Assembly: GCF_003851545.1 (NCBI RefSeq)
Contig: NZ_BHVX01000006.1
Coordinates: 186,001 to 250,000, forward strand
DNA length: 64,000 nucleotides
DNA from: Ralstonia sp. SET104
Lineage (GTDB): Bacteria; Pseudomonadota; Gammaproteobacteria; Burkholderiales; Burkholderiaceae
Direction of reading: 5' to 3'
The notes beneath the pieces are model-generated. The model was not told the DNA's origin and searched no databases. It saw only the letters and a list, made by a program, of their open reading frames with translations. The translations under genes were made by a program, and so were the position numbers. Shown one piece after another: positions 26,101 through 32,730 of the stretch. The first letter of the stretch is position 1, and every line of letters begins with the position of its first letter.

Positions 26101-28132
26101 GGTGCCGGTATCGGCGTCGGACAGGGTCTCCATGCCTGTGTCAGCCGCGATCATCGATCAGGCGGGTAATGTGTCGGATTACCGCACCATTGGTGGTCCT
26201 GTTCGACTGGACTTTGATGGTCCCAACCAGGCATTTAATGTTCATGGTCCAGGAGATCTCGGCGTACTTACCCTCTATGCACCTGCCAACGACTTCGTTT
26301 CTGTTGGAAATGGTCGCCTCCAAATGCGGTCCTTCCTGGGAGGCGTGGCGAAGGCAGCTCTGAACGACGGGAAGACCGCGACGCATCTGGAGGCTGTTAT
26401 CGCCTTTGATGGCTTGGACAGCTATCCCGGCGACCCAGGCTACGGCTATGGCTATCTCACCTTCTACGACGCCAGCGGCAATGCGATTCACAGCGTTTCC
26501 CTTCCCTTCGGCTCGCATCTCTACTCGATTGACATGCCCGATGGCAAGGAATTTGCATCATTCACCTACCATGCGACTCATAATGATGCTGCTAACACCC
26601 GAGTAGCGTGGTTCGACTACATCCTTGTCTCGGGGGGGGATTTCGCGCCGCATGCAATGGGGGTCACTGCACCACCGGATGAACAAGCGGTGAGCGCACA
26701 CACCGAAAGCCTCTACGGCGGCAGCGGCAATAACGTGTTCACGGTTGCCGACGTGGCCGATTTCGCCCATGTCACGCAAATCGCCGGCAACGGCGGCATG
26801 GACACGCTCAAGCTGACCGGCGCGGGCCAGGTGCTGGACGTCACGGCGCTCAACAGCGGCTCGACCGACAAGATCACCGGCATTGAGGTGTTCGACATTG
26901 GCGGCACGGGCGACAACACGCTCAAGCTGTCGATGGACGACGTTCTGAACCTCGGCGCGAAGGACCAGTTCACGACCGATGGCCATTACCAGGTCATGGT
27001 CAAGGGTGACGTGGGTGATCGCGTTGAGCTGTCGAACCTGATTGGCGCCGGCGGCTGGCAGCACAATGGCACCGTGACCATGGGGCGGGATAAGTATCAC
27101 GTCTACCGAAATGACACCACCCGTGCGGAAGTGCTGGTGCAGGACGGTGTCACAGTTATTCTTCCCCCTGACGGGCGGCTGGCGCCTCCGGGAACTGTCT
27201 TTTCGGAAGACTTTAACGGTATCGCTCCGGGAACTTATGCCGAGATCGATAACGGCTGGATGAAAATTACCAGCGCTCCGGGCACTTGGCAGTTGAGCCT
27301 TCGTACTGAAGGTAACTGGAGCCTCTCCAATGCGCTGACCCGCAACGGGAGTGACGGTGCCGTGGATGTGACGTTTGCGTTGAAGGCCGGCGTGACAGCA
27401 GATGGCTTCACCTACAGGCTGCCCAACTACGAACCATGGGCGTATGGAAGCGACATCCGATTCGAGTTCTACAAGGACGGGGTGCTTGTACATACGGCAT
27501 CGGCAGTTGCAGATGCGAGCACGCACCTGACGGGGCTGCCATTGTTCGACGCAGTTCGAATGATGGACCACAACAATCCCGATGCCTACGCGCTTGACGA
27601 TATCTCGTTCGATATCGTCACGCTGGGCGCCCCCGTGACTGCGCTTGGTCTGCCATCGGACGTCGGTGATAGCGTCTTCACGGGCGAAACGTTCGAGATC
27701 AGCGCCGTGGCCGAACTCGACGCGACGGACGCCATCGTCGGCAACGACAGCATCGACACGCTCAAACTGACCGGCGCTGACGAGGTGCTGGACCTGTCCA
27801 GGCTGGCGGGCAAGCTGTCGTCGGTGGAGGTGATCGACATCACCGGTTCTGGCGACAACACGCTCAAGCTTTCATTGGGCGATGTGCTGGAGCAGGGTGG
27901 CAAGGACTTGTTCGTGGCCGATGGCAAGACGCAGATGATGGTCAAGGGCGATGCCGGCGACACGGTTGAGCTCTCCGACCTGCTGGCGGACGGCTCGGAC
28001 GTGGGCGACTGGGCCCAGCAGAGCGGTACGGTTACCGTGGAAGGCACGCAGTACAACGTGTTCATCCACGAGGGCCTGAACACCGAGTTGCTGGTTCAGA
28101 TCGGCGTCCAGACCAACCTGGATAACCACTGA
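23138..28132 (+). CDS. Giant BapA/Lap-type repeat adhesin, type I secreted
   Basis: A 1664-residue surface protein. The N-terminal BapA-type prefix domain (about 1-125; MSTVKLAVVDGKTITQ, IKRVGKNLLVSLEG) is followed by an Ala/Gly-rich hydrophobic segment (about 140-185) and a (GNGG) spacer. Eight Ig-like units of about 100 residues follow (24-26 kb); units 2-6 are near-copies built on PVFEVVDxxGNPIG...HYEVVIEDPAGN...DTTPP. Two beta-rich domains (about 1030-1170 and 1350-1500) alternate with two copies of the secretion-signal-type module (TLKLTGA..VLD...GDNTLKLS..DVL...VKGD.GD.VELS). There is no Sec signal, as expected for type I export. An open extension upstream to 23009 is not used here because the prefix domain starts at 23138. 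Confidence 0.88.
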   Translation: MSTVKLAVVDGKTITQAADLQGGKAAGAVKVRSIKGGKFILSDVKTGHAPENITIKRVGKNLLVSLEGDDLEHPSLIIEEFYGNEAQLVGMGEDGAYHEYVATDAQDDHEASELSDGSDSPLVLGAQQMTGFSGSDLIAGSGAGAAGAAGAAGAAGLGAAGWAALGAFGLAAAGMIGAGIADSRRGNGGGNGGGNGGGNGGGLDPADGDHLVPTIGQVIDNFGPKTGPIPQGGFTDDLTPTFIGTGTAPGNKIEIYDNGQKIGEAIVKADGTWEFPVTVELGNGAHNVYVVEHDSATGAVGKPSAEFNFTVDTVAPALPAFEVVDQNGDPVGSPTNETNPIFLGDHVEPGHTVIVRDKDTGEIIGTVVVGEDGSWAISPETALTEGDRHFEVIVEDQAGNRSAADYDLTVDTTPPTNPVFEVVDEHGNPIDSGDPTGEKNPVFRGSDGEEGATVIIRDPDTGTVIGTDIVDEHGNWEIPVDTGGDGDHHYEVVIEDPAGNKSDPIDFEIIVDTTLPASPVFDVVDHGGNLIGAGGSTNDSTPVFRGRDADEGNTVIIRNPDTGAIIGTAIVDEHGNWEIPVDNGGIEGDYHYEVVVENPHGNHSTPVRHDLIIDTTPPADPVFEVVDQDGNPIGSGDSTNETDPVFRGSGGDEGDKVIIRDPDTGTVIGTGIVDEHGNWEIPVDTGGVEGDHHYEVVIEDPAGNVSDPVEYDLIVDTTAPADPVFEVVDQAGNPIGDGGNTRETEPVFRGTGGDAGDKVIVRDEDGNVIGTGTVKDDGTWEIPTETPLDEGSHHFDVVIQDPAGNESGSVGYDMNVDLTTPLATAVIDDMGKDVGFNDSDWLTNDGSAGRLIRGHVENVLAAGEKVQISTDGGANWFDAVVRTDGTWFAVDPNVHSGDWEIQARVVGSGGTPSTVAQQTVALDMDVPQAPASVDVHADSITVDLTGTKAQAGDMLHIAHGAPNLTYAATHGSFNYTLTDADIRRGWVEVPVSASDRVSMPVSAAIIDQAGNVSDYRTIGGPVRLDFDGPNQAFNVHGPGDLGVLTLYAPANDFVSVGNGRLQMRSFLGGVAKAALNDGKTATHLEAVIAFDGLDSYPGDPGYGYGYLTFYDASGNAIHSVSLPFGSHLYSIDMPDGKEFASFTYHATHNDAANTRVAWFDYILVSGGDFAPHAMGVTAPPDEQAVSAHTESLYGGSGNNVFTVADVADFAHVTQIAGNGGMDTLKLTGAGQVLDVTALNSGSTDKITGIEVFDIGGTGDNTLKLSMDDVLNLGAKDQFTTDGHYQVMVKGDVGDRVELSNLIGAGGWQHNGTVTMGRDKYHVYRNDTTRAEVLVQDGVTVILPPDGRLAPPGTVFSEDFNGIAPGTYAEIDNGWMKITSAPGTWQLSLRTEGNWSLSNALTRNGSDGAVDVTFALKAGVTADGFTYRLPNYEPWAYGSDIRFEFYKDGVLVHTASAVADASTHLTGLPLFDAVRMMDHNNPDAYALDDISFDIVTLGAPVTALGLPSDVGDSVFTGETFEISAVAELDATDAIVGNDSIDTLKLTGADEVLDLSRLAGKLSSVEVIDITGSGDNTLKLSLGDVLEQGGKDLFVADGKTQMMVKGDAGDTVELSDLLADGSDVGDWAQQSGTVTVEGTQYNVFIHEGLNTELLVQIGVQTNLDNH
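24088..25599 (+). repeat. Tandem ~303-306 bp Ig-domain repeats in the adhesin gene
   Basis: Five units begin near 24088, 24382, 24685, 24991 and 25297. Units 3 to 5 share long DNA stretches such as GAGCACGGCAACTGGGAAAT and GGCACCGTCATTGGCAC. Such identity allows length change by recombination and makes short-read assembly unreliable here. Confidence 0.85.
26700..28129 (+). repeat. Duplicated C-terminal secretion-type module
   Basis: The module at about 26700-27170 recurs at about 27650-28129. Both copies carry DTLKLTGA, then GDNTLKLS, DVL, a MVKGDxGDxVELS segment and a strand ending in LLVQ or VLVQ. The copies are separated by a distinct 150-residue beta-rich domain. Confidence 0.8.
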
Positions 28133-28258
28133 TGCGCCGGGCGCGGCGGCCCCATACCGGTCGCCGCGCTTACCGCCCCGTCAATCCCAATGCTTTATGT
28201 CCGGCTCAGGTTGCCACGCAGGCCACGCTATGGCCGGACACTTTTCACGAGTTCAAAG

Positions 28259-29239
28259 ATGCAAGCGAAAACAATCATGACGCGCATCGCCTTTGCAGGT
28301 GCGCTGTTCGCAGCCATGACCGCAATCGGCCATGCTCAGCAATACATCCCGCCGATGGACGCAGCCCAAGCGCAGGAGAAGCAAGTCTTCGGCGCAACCT
28401 ATGCGCCGGTCGGCCAGGTTGCCCAAGACCAGGTGCAGATCGTCTATTACCGCGCACCGCTGCGGGCAGGCCAGGGCAAGCCGACGGCGGCCAACGTGTA
28501 TCTGGATGACCATTTCCAGAGCGCGCTGCTGCCGAATGCCTACACCGTGTTCTGCGTCAAGCCCGGCCAGCACACGCTGGGCGCATATGTGAACGACGCG
28601 CCGGAATACAAAGGCAAAACCATCAACCGCTTTGCCGCCAATCTGAAAGCCGGTTCAACGTATTTCCTGAAGGTGCAGGAAGACGGCAACGGCGCGCCGC
28701 AAGCGCTGCCGCGCAATCAGGCCGAGCAAGAGCTGCGCGGTGCGCGCGCGCAGGTTCATGCGCTGTCGCGTGCCAACAGCACCGTGGCTTGCCAGGTTTC
28801 GCAAGCACAGGTGCAACCGGTGAGCGCCGTACCCGCAGCCGCAACGCAGTACAAGGACTACACGCTCAAGAGCGATATGCTGTTCGCGTTCGGCAAGTCC
28901 GGCTACCGTGACATCAGCCCCGCAGGCCGTGAAGAGATCGGCAATCTGGTGGCGCAAATGCGCCGCGAAAACACTGCCGCGAAGAAGATCATCGTTGTAG
29001 GCCACGCAGACCAGATCGGCAGCGATGAAGCCGCGCTCAAGCTCGGCATGCAACGTGCGCAAACCGTGCGCCGCATGTTGGTCGAGCGCGGCATTCCGGC
29101 TTCGCGCATTGACGCGGAAAGTGCTGGCAATACCGAGCCGGTGGTTGACGATTGCACAGGCTCGCGCCAACAGGTGATCCAGTGCTACGCGCCCAACCGC
29201 CGCGTGGTGGTGCGTGCGGACATGTCCAGCCCGGCCTGA
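28259..29239 (+). CDS. OmpA-family protein with DUF2846-like N-domain
   Basis: A 326-residue envelope protein. The signal peptide is MTRIAFAGALFAAMTAIGHAQ (about 7-27). Residues about 45-165 resemble DUF2846-type domains (ANVYLDDHFQSALLPNAYTVFCVKPGQHTL...STYFLKVQE). The C-terminal OmpA domain (about 205-320) has LFAFGKSGY, IIVVGHADQIGSDEAALKLGMQRAQTVRRML and NRRVVV, so it should bind peptidoglycan. It lies 126 bp after the adhesin gene on the same strand and may help hold or display the adhesin. ATG 28259 is chosen; ATG 28277 is also possible. A GC hairpin follows at 29265-29294. Confidence 0.87.
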   Translation: MQAKTIMTRIAFAGALFAAMTAIGHAQQYIPPMDAAQAQEKQVFGATYAPVGQVAQDQVQIVYYRAPLRAGQGKPTAANVYLDDHFQSALLPNAYTVFCVKPGQHTLGAYVNDAPEYKGKTINRFAANLKAGSTYFLKVQEDGNGAPQALPRNQAEQELRGARAQVHALSRANSTVACQVSQAQVQPVSAVPAAATQYKDYTLKSDMLFAFGKSGYRDISPAGREEIGNLVAQMRRENTAAKKIIVVGHADQIGSDEAALKLGMQRAQTVRRMLVERGIPASRIDAESAGNTEPVVDDCTGSRQQVIQCYAPNRRVVVRADMSSPA

Positions 29240-29357
29240 GCATTGTCGCTCTGCCAAGCAGCCGAGGAAGACCGCCGGTGCGTCCGGCGTCTTCCAGTCG
29301 CAATGGCGGGCTGGCGCATACGTGCCCGCCACGCGTTGAACGAGAGTGTGCTACGCA

Positions 29358-29546
29358 ATGCGAGATCCCAACCGAGAACTGCCGCCTGATGTGATGGAGG
29401 TACTGTGCGCGTTTGTTTGCCTGAGCGATCAACGGCAGCAGGCGTTCAATGGCGCGATGAATGCGTACCTTCTTGCGTCGCCGGCACAGCGGCGCCATCT
29501 GCACAAATCCTGGCAAGACAGCCTGGAGGCCAGCAGCCACACGTGA
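29358..29546 (+). CDS. Small hypothetical protein (62 aa)
   Basis: A short frame followed 56 bp later by a clean terminator. The protein is hydrophilic and helical (VMEVLCAFVCLSDQRQQAFNGAMNAYLL) with no motif I recognise. The start could also be the in-frame GTG at 29346. Being in its own unit after the adhesin locus, with a terminator, gives modest support that it is expressed. Confidence 0.45.
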   Translation: MRDPNRELPPDVMEVLCAFVCLSDQRQQAFNGAMNAYLLASPAQRRHLHKSWQDSLEASSHT

Positions 29547-29601
29547 GGTGCTGAGAACATCGCCGTGCGGATCGGCCAACCCGCCGCAAGCAGCAAAATG
29601 G

Positions 29602-29635
29602 AAAGCCGTGGTGCAGATTGCGCCACGGCTTTTTC
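29602..29635 (+). terminator. Rho-independent terminator
   Basis: AGCCGTGG (29604-29611) pairs with CCACGGCT (29623-29630), followed by T5. It resembles the terminator at 22834-22869. Confidence 0.85.
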
Positions 29636-29718
29636 ATTGGAGGGCTGGGTCAGGCCGCTGCCCTCGTTTGTAGGACAGACTACGCCGATTCCGATAGCGG
29701 CCTACCAACCACCGTCGC

Positions 29719-29940
29719 TATAATCACTGCACTGTCGCCTTTGCGATAGTGCGGGTTTCGCAGCCCATTCCTCCCTTTTCCAGACGGACAGCCGCTTCTG
29801 AGCGGCATTTTTATGTCCGGTGCTTGCACACGTCTATGCTTCTCATGGCGGGTCGGGCAGGGAGACCTTCGGGTCTGCCGGTGAGCTGGATAGGGGCCGG
29901 TCTGCGAACCCTGCTGTCGGGCCCGCCACCCTCGTTTCGC
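29719..29940 (+). ncRNA. Structured leader, C4 antisense RNA / ash-locus type
   Basis: A TATAAT box lies at 29719-29724. Downstream are a hairpin CACTGTCGC/GCGATAGTG (29730-29751), a long hairpin CGGACAGCCGCT/AGCGGC...TGTCCG (29785-29819), and a domain closed by GGCGGG (29847-29852) and CCCGCC (29932-29937) with an inner UUCG-capped stem. This order, with the phrase coding for MAGRAG...LSGPPP inside, is what is found in the c4-icd/ash region of P1/P4-like phages and their relatives. I infer a C4-type RNA; only a covariance search could confirm it. No other phage gene is near. Confidence 0.45.
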
Positions 29941-30075
29941 AGCGAGCGGCGAGCCTCCTCAATCCCTATCCTAGGAGGCAACATGCCTACCGAAAATTGC
30001 GGGCATCGCCCCGCGTCTTATCCTTCCCCTCCCGTCATCGCCACTAAGCGATTCACGCGCGGAGGCGGCCAATGA
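29836..30075 (+). CDS. Ash/Icd-like small ORF with internal 30-codon start
   Basis: The frame begins MLLMAGRAGRPSGLPVSW and continues to LSGPPP, the pattern seen in many short Ash/Icd-like phage and plasmid proteins. Much of it overlaps the structured RNA, so it may be a by-product of the RNA sequence. Inside the frame, GGAGG (29974-29978) precedes ATG 29983, giving a 30-residue peptide MPTENCGHRPAS... that ends by ATGA overlap with the next gene. Translation of the short peptide coupled to the next gene is the more believable reading. Confidence 0.4.
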   Translation: MLLMAGRAGRPSGLPVSWIGAGLRTLLSGPPPSFRSERRASSIPILGGNMPTENCGHRPASYPSPPVIATKRFTRGGGQ

Positions 30076-30335
30076 AAAATCGGCATCTCTATTTTTCGGG
30101 GGCGCTCGAGGCGCAAGCCTTTCTGCGCTGGATACAAGCCGATGCCTGCGTGCACCAACAATTTGAGCCGACGCGGCTGCGGTCGCAAATCAACTCGGTC
30201 ACGCTTGCGCAGCCGCCGGCATTTCGCGCGGGCTTCATTGATGCCATCGGCGCGTTCTTGATGCTCACGCTGGAAGGCGTGCCACCCAATCCGCAGCAAT
30301 GGGATGTGCGCAAGGTGGTGGACCCGCGCTCGTGA
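30072..30335 (+). CDS. Hypothetical protein (87 aa)
   Basis: An 87-residue soluble protein (MKNRHLYFSGALEAQAFLRWIQADACVHQQFE...). It starts by ATGA overlap with the 30-codon frame before it, which has a strong SD. No family is recognised. Composition and the coupling suggest a real gene. Its position behind a phage-like C4/Ash leader suggests that it belongs to a mobile-element remnant. Confidence 0.55.
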   Translation: MKNRHLYFSGALEAQAFLRWIQADACVHQQFEPTRLRSQINSVTLAQPPAFRAGFIDAIGAFLMLTLEGVPPNPQQWDVRKVVDPRS

Positions 30336-30518
30336 ATCGTTGATCGTCAACCGTTAAGCGTCAGCCGCCCACGACAGCAACGGGATCACGCGCTTCCTCG
30401 TGTATGGGGGCGGGGATTCTCTGAGCGACCGGTGTGCCGATGACCCGACACCGATCACCACCGACGCACTGACTGCAGCCACCGGCGCCAGCGGTTGGCT
30501 TCTGCGCTTTTACCAACG

Positions 30519-30556
30519 AAACCCGCATTGCGCCACGCCATGCGGGTTTTATTTTT
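30519..30556 (+). terminator. Rho-independent terminator
   Basis: AAACCCGCAT (30519-30528) pairs with ATGCGGGTTT (30540-30549), followed by a T-rich tail. Confidence 0.85.
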
Positions 30557-30577
30557 GTGTGGCGATGCGCCACCAGA

Positions 30578-30619
30578 AATTCGTACCAATACTAGAAAAT
30601 TCCGGCATGGTACGAAATT
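30578..30619. promoter_or_regulatory. Inverted repeat TTCGTACCA / TGGTACGAA before terC
   Basis: The two arms are at 30580-30588 and 30608-30616, 19 bp apart. The right arm extends to TGGTACGAAATT, identical to 16566-16577 in front of the secretion operon. It is a likely binding site for a dimeric regulator. Confidence 0.48.
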
Positions 30620-30714
30620 CATGCCTGAAAGATGCACAGATAATGCATTGCGTTAATAACAGAAAAGCCGCTGATGCGTGATTGGCAACGGCTTTAAACC
30701 GTGAGAAGGCTGTC

Positions 30715-31743
30715 ATGTCAAATACGTATTTGGGCTTTCCGCCCGCCACGGTTGCGGTATTCCTGGCGCTGACGGTGGCCGCTATCGCTGTCGATCTATT
30801 AAGCCATCGCAATAACACGCCCATTACGTTACGCAACGCGGCGCTGTGGTCGGTCTTTTGGGTACTGGTTTCGTTGGGCTTTGCTGGTTACCTGTATGCA
30901 GCGCACGGCGCCGAGGTGGCGAGCCTGTTCGTGACCGGCTACGCGCTGGAGAAAGTGCTCAGCGTCGACAACCTGTTCGTGTTCATGGCCATCTTCGCGT
31001 GGTTCAAGGTGCCCGACAGCCTGCGGCACCGGGTGCTGTATTGGGGCATTGGTGGCGCAATCGTGTTCCGTCTGGTGTTTGTTGCCATCGGCACCGGCCT
31101 GCTGGCGCTGGGGCCGTGGGTAGAAGTCGCGTTCGCAATCATCGTTGCGTGGACGGCGGTCATGATGCTCAAGGGCGGCGATCAAGGCGAGGCGGGTAAC
31201 GATTACTCGCGCCACATGGCCTATCGCACTGCGCACAAGCTGTTGCCGGTGTGGCCCAAACTGCATGGCAACCGCTTCTTCGTGCGCCGCGCCACGTTGG
31301 AACGCGCTGGCCTGGCATTGGCGGGGAAGGGCGCATGGTTTGCGACGCCGCTGTTCCTGTGCCTTGTTGTGGTTGAGGTGTCAGACGTGCTGTTTGCGTT
31401 CGATTCTGTGCCGGTCGTGATCGCGGTCAGCCGGGAGCCGCTGATCGTCTATTCGGCCATGCTGTTCGCCATTCTCGGCCTGCGGACCATGTACTTTGTG
31501 CTCGAGGCGCTCAAGCGCTACCTCGTGCATCTGGAGAAGGCGGTGGTCGCGTTGCTGTTCTTCATTGCGATCAAGCTGGCGCTGAACGCGACGGACCACT
31601 TCCTGGGGCACGGTTACATCATCGAGCCGGATGTCAGCCTGATGGTGGTGCTGGTTGTGCTGGCGATCGGGATGATGGCCAGCCTGCTGTTTCCGGCGCA
31701 ACCGGATCAAGCAAAGCGTGTTGACCCCCATACAAACGCCTGA
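30715..31743 (+). CDS. TerC/Alx-family integral membrane protein
   Basis: A 342-residue protein with about 9 hydrophobic segments. It carries both family motifs: EKVLSVDNLFVFMAIF and VEVSDVLFAFDSVPVVIAVS, whose acidic residues line the presumed metal path. Alx/TerC proteins are linked to manganese export and to tellurite or pH stress. The start ATG 30715 has GAGAAGG before it. It is a single gene with its own promoter region holding the TTCGTACCA inverted repeat. I see no clear yybP-ykoY manganese riboswitch in front of it. Confidence 0.88.
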   Translation: MSNTYLGFPPATVAVFLALTVAAIAVDLLSHRNNTPITLRNAALWSVFWVLVSLGFAGYLYAAHGAEVASLFVTGYALEKVLSVDNLFVFMAIFAWFKVPDSLRHRVLYWGIGGAIVFRLVFVAIGTGLLALGPWVEVAFAIIVAWTAVMMLKGGDQGEAGNDYSRHMAYRTAHKLLPVWPKLHGNRFFVRRATLERAGLALAGKGAWFATPLFLCLVVVEVSDVLFAFDSVPVVIAVSREPLIVYSAMLFAILGLRTMYFVLEALKRYLVHLEKAVVALLFFIAIKLALNATDHFLGHGYIIEPDVSLMVVLVVLAIGMMASLLFPAQPDQAKRVDPHTNA

Positions 31744-31802
31744 CAACTTGAACCCGGCTGCGTGCCGACCTCAAGGCACAGGCAACTCGGCCATGTGTGG
31801 CC

Positions 31803-32177
31803 TCAGGCAAATGCCGATCGCTCCGCCGGAATACGTTGGTAAGTCGCGGCGCCATCGTGCATCACGGTGAACGACAAATCGCTCTGTAGAAACACTGCAG
31901 GGGCAACGCCGCCAAACCCGGTATCGATCAAATAGGCAAGCAACACAACCTCGGTGGTTGCTTGGTCAACCTCCGTTTGGGCTTGGCACGCCTGCATGAC
32001 GTCAATGAAGCGTGCGCAAAACTCGGGCAGCATATCGACAAGCCAGGTAATGCCTCGTCTTTTAAATGGCGCGCCATTCGTAAAGATGGCGTTCATTATT
32101 TTTTTATCGTCAACCTCTGTTTTTCCGCAGAATTCAACCGCGCCAGATTCGCTCAATACACGGGCCTTGATCAACAT
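31803..32177 (-). CDS. Hypothetical protein (124 aa)
   Basis: A 124-residue protein starting MLIKARVLSESGAVEF with GGAG 10 bases upstream of the ATG, so it is likely a real gene. It looks like a small alpha/beta protein (STWL-like GITWLVDMLPEFCARFIDVMQA, then VVLLAYLIDTGFGG). No family is recognised. Its 5' part is less GC-rich than its neighbours, which may point to transfer. It stands alone between terC and the litR region. Confidence 0.55.
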   Translation of the reverse strand: MLIKARVLSESGAVEFCGKTEVDDKKIMNAIFTNGAPFKRRGITWLVDMLPEFCARFIDVMQACQAQTEVDQATTEVVLLAYLIDTGFGGVAPAVFLQSDLSFTVMHDGAATYQRIPAERSAFA

Positions 32178-32730
32178 GTTAATTCCGCTCCAAACGTGAT
32201 GAGATGCATTTGCTCACAGGGTTGAGGGGGCTCGGCTATTTTGTATGCGTTCAGGCGCTGAAAGAATTGGAGGGAGTCTTAATAAGGGTGGCCCCGGCCA
32301 GCGCATTGCAACGTATGGTAACGATTGACGGGCCAACCGGTTCCTCATCCGGCCGGATGGTGCAGAAAACTAACTTGTCAAACGAGGGATTAGTACGGGA
32401 ACGAGGTTTTTGGAGCGGAAATCGGACAGGTGCGCTTGCGTGGGATAACGGTATCGGCGGTGATCCGCTCAACATGCACGAGCCTTAACGCGTTGACGTC
32501 GAGGAGGCAGTGGTGGCCGGCAGGGTGGCAGCGTGACCCTGAGTGAGGGTAAACCATGATGACTGGGTGCTCCGGGGGCTGCCGCAGACGCGCGATTGCG
32601 TTTTCGTTTGCGTTTGCCCGGTAAAAAGCAACTCAATTCGTATTCATTTGCGGACGGGCACAGCATTTCGGCTTCATTTCATTGACGATATCGGCAGCAA
32701 CGCGTTTCATGTGAGTAACGCCGCTCTTGC
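32178..32730. other. Intergenic region before litR, no clear gene
   Basis: This 553-bp stretch has no frame with convincing codon use. An open frame at 32204-32488 lacks a good start site and resembles nothing I know. The last 100 bp before litR are AT-richer and probably hold its promoter. Confidence 0.4.

Larger units (their letters stand above)
30336..30714 (+). other. Intergenic region before terC
   Basis: It contains a GC-rich stretch (30360-30515) of unknown role, the terminator at 30519-30556, the inverted repeat at 30578-30619 and a second hairpin, AAAGCCG/CGGCTTT, at 30662-30697. A frame at 30400-30681 is not convincing as a gene because it runs through the terminator. Confidence 0.5.

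Noticed and set aside
30360-30560. Possible yybP-ykoY manganese riboswitch before terC
   Set aside because: TerC-family genes often carry one, but the conserved GGGGAGUAGC-type segments are not present and a terminator and inverted repeat explain much of the region.
30400-30681. 93-codon plus frame before terC
   Set aside because: It crosses a strong terminator, has no SD and shows no protein-like content.
32204-32488. 94-codon plus frame before litR
   Set aside because: Poor start context and no recognisable sequence; left as intergenic.
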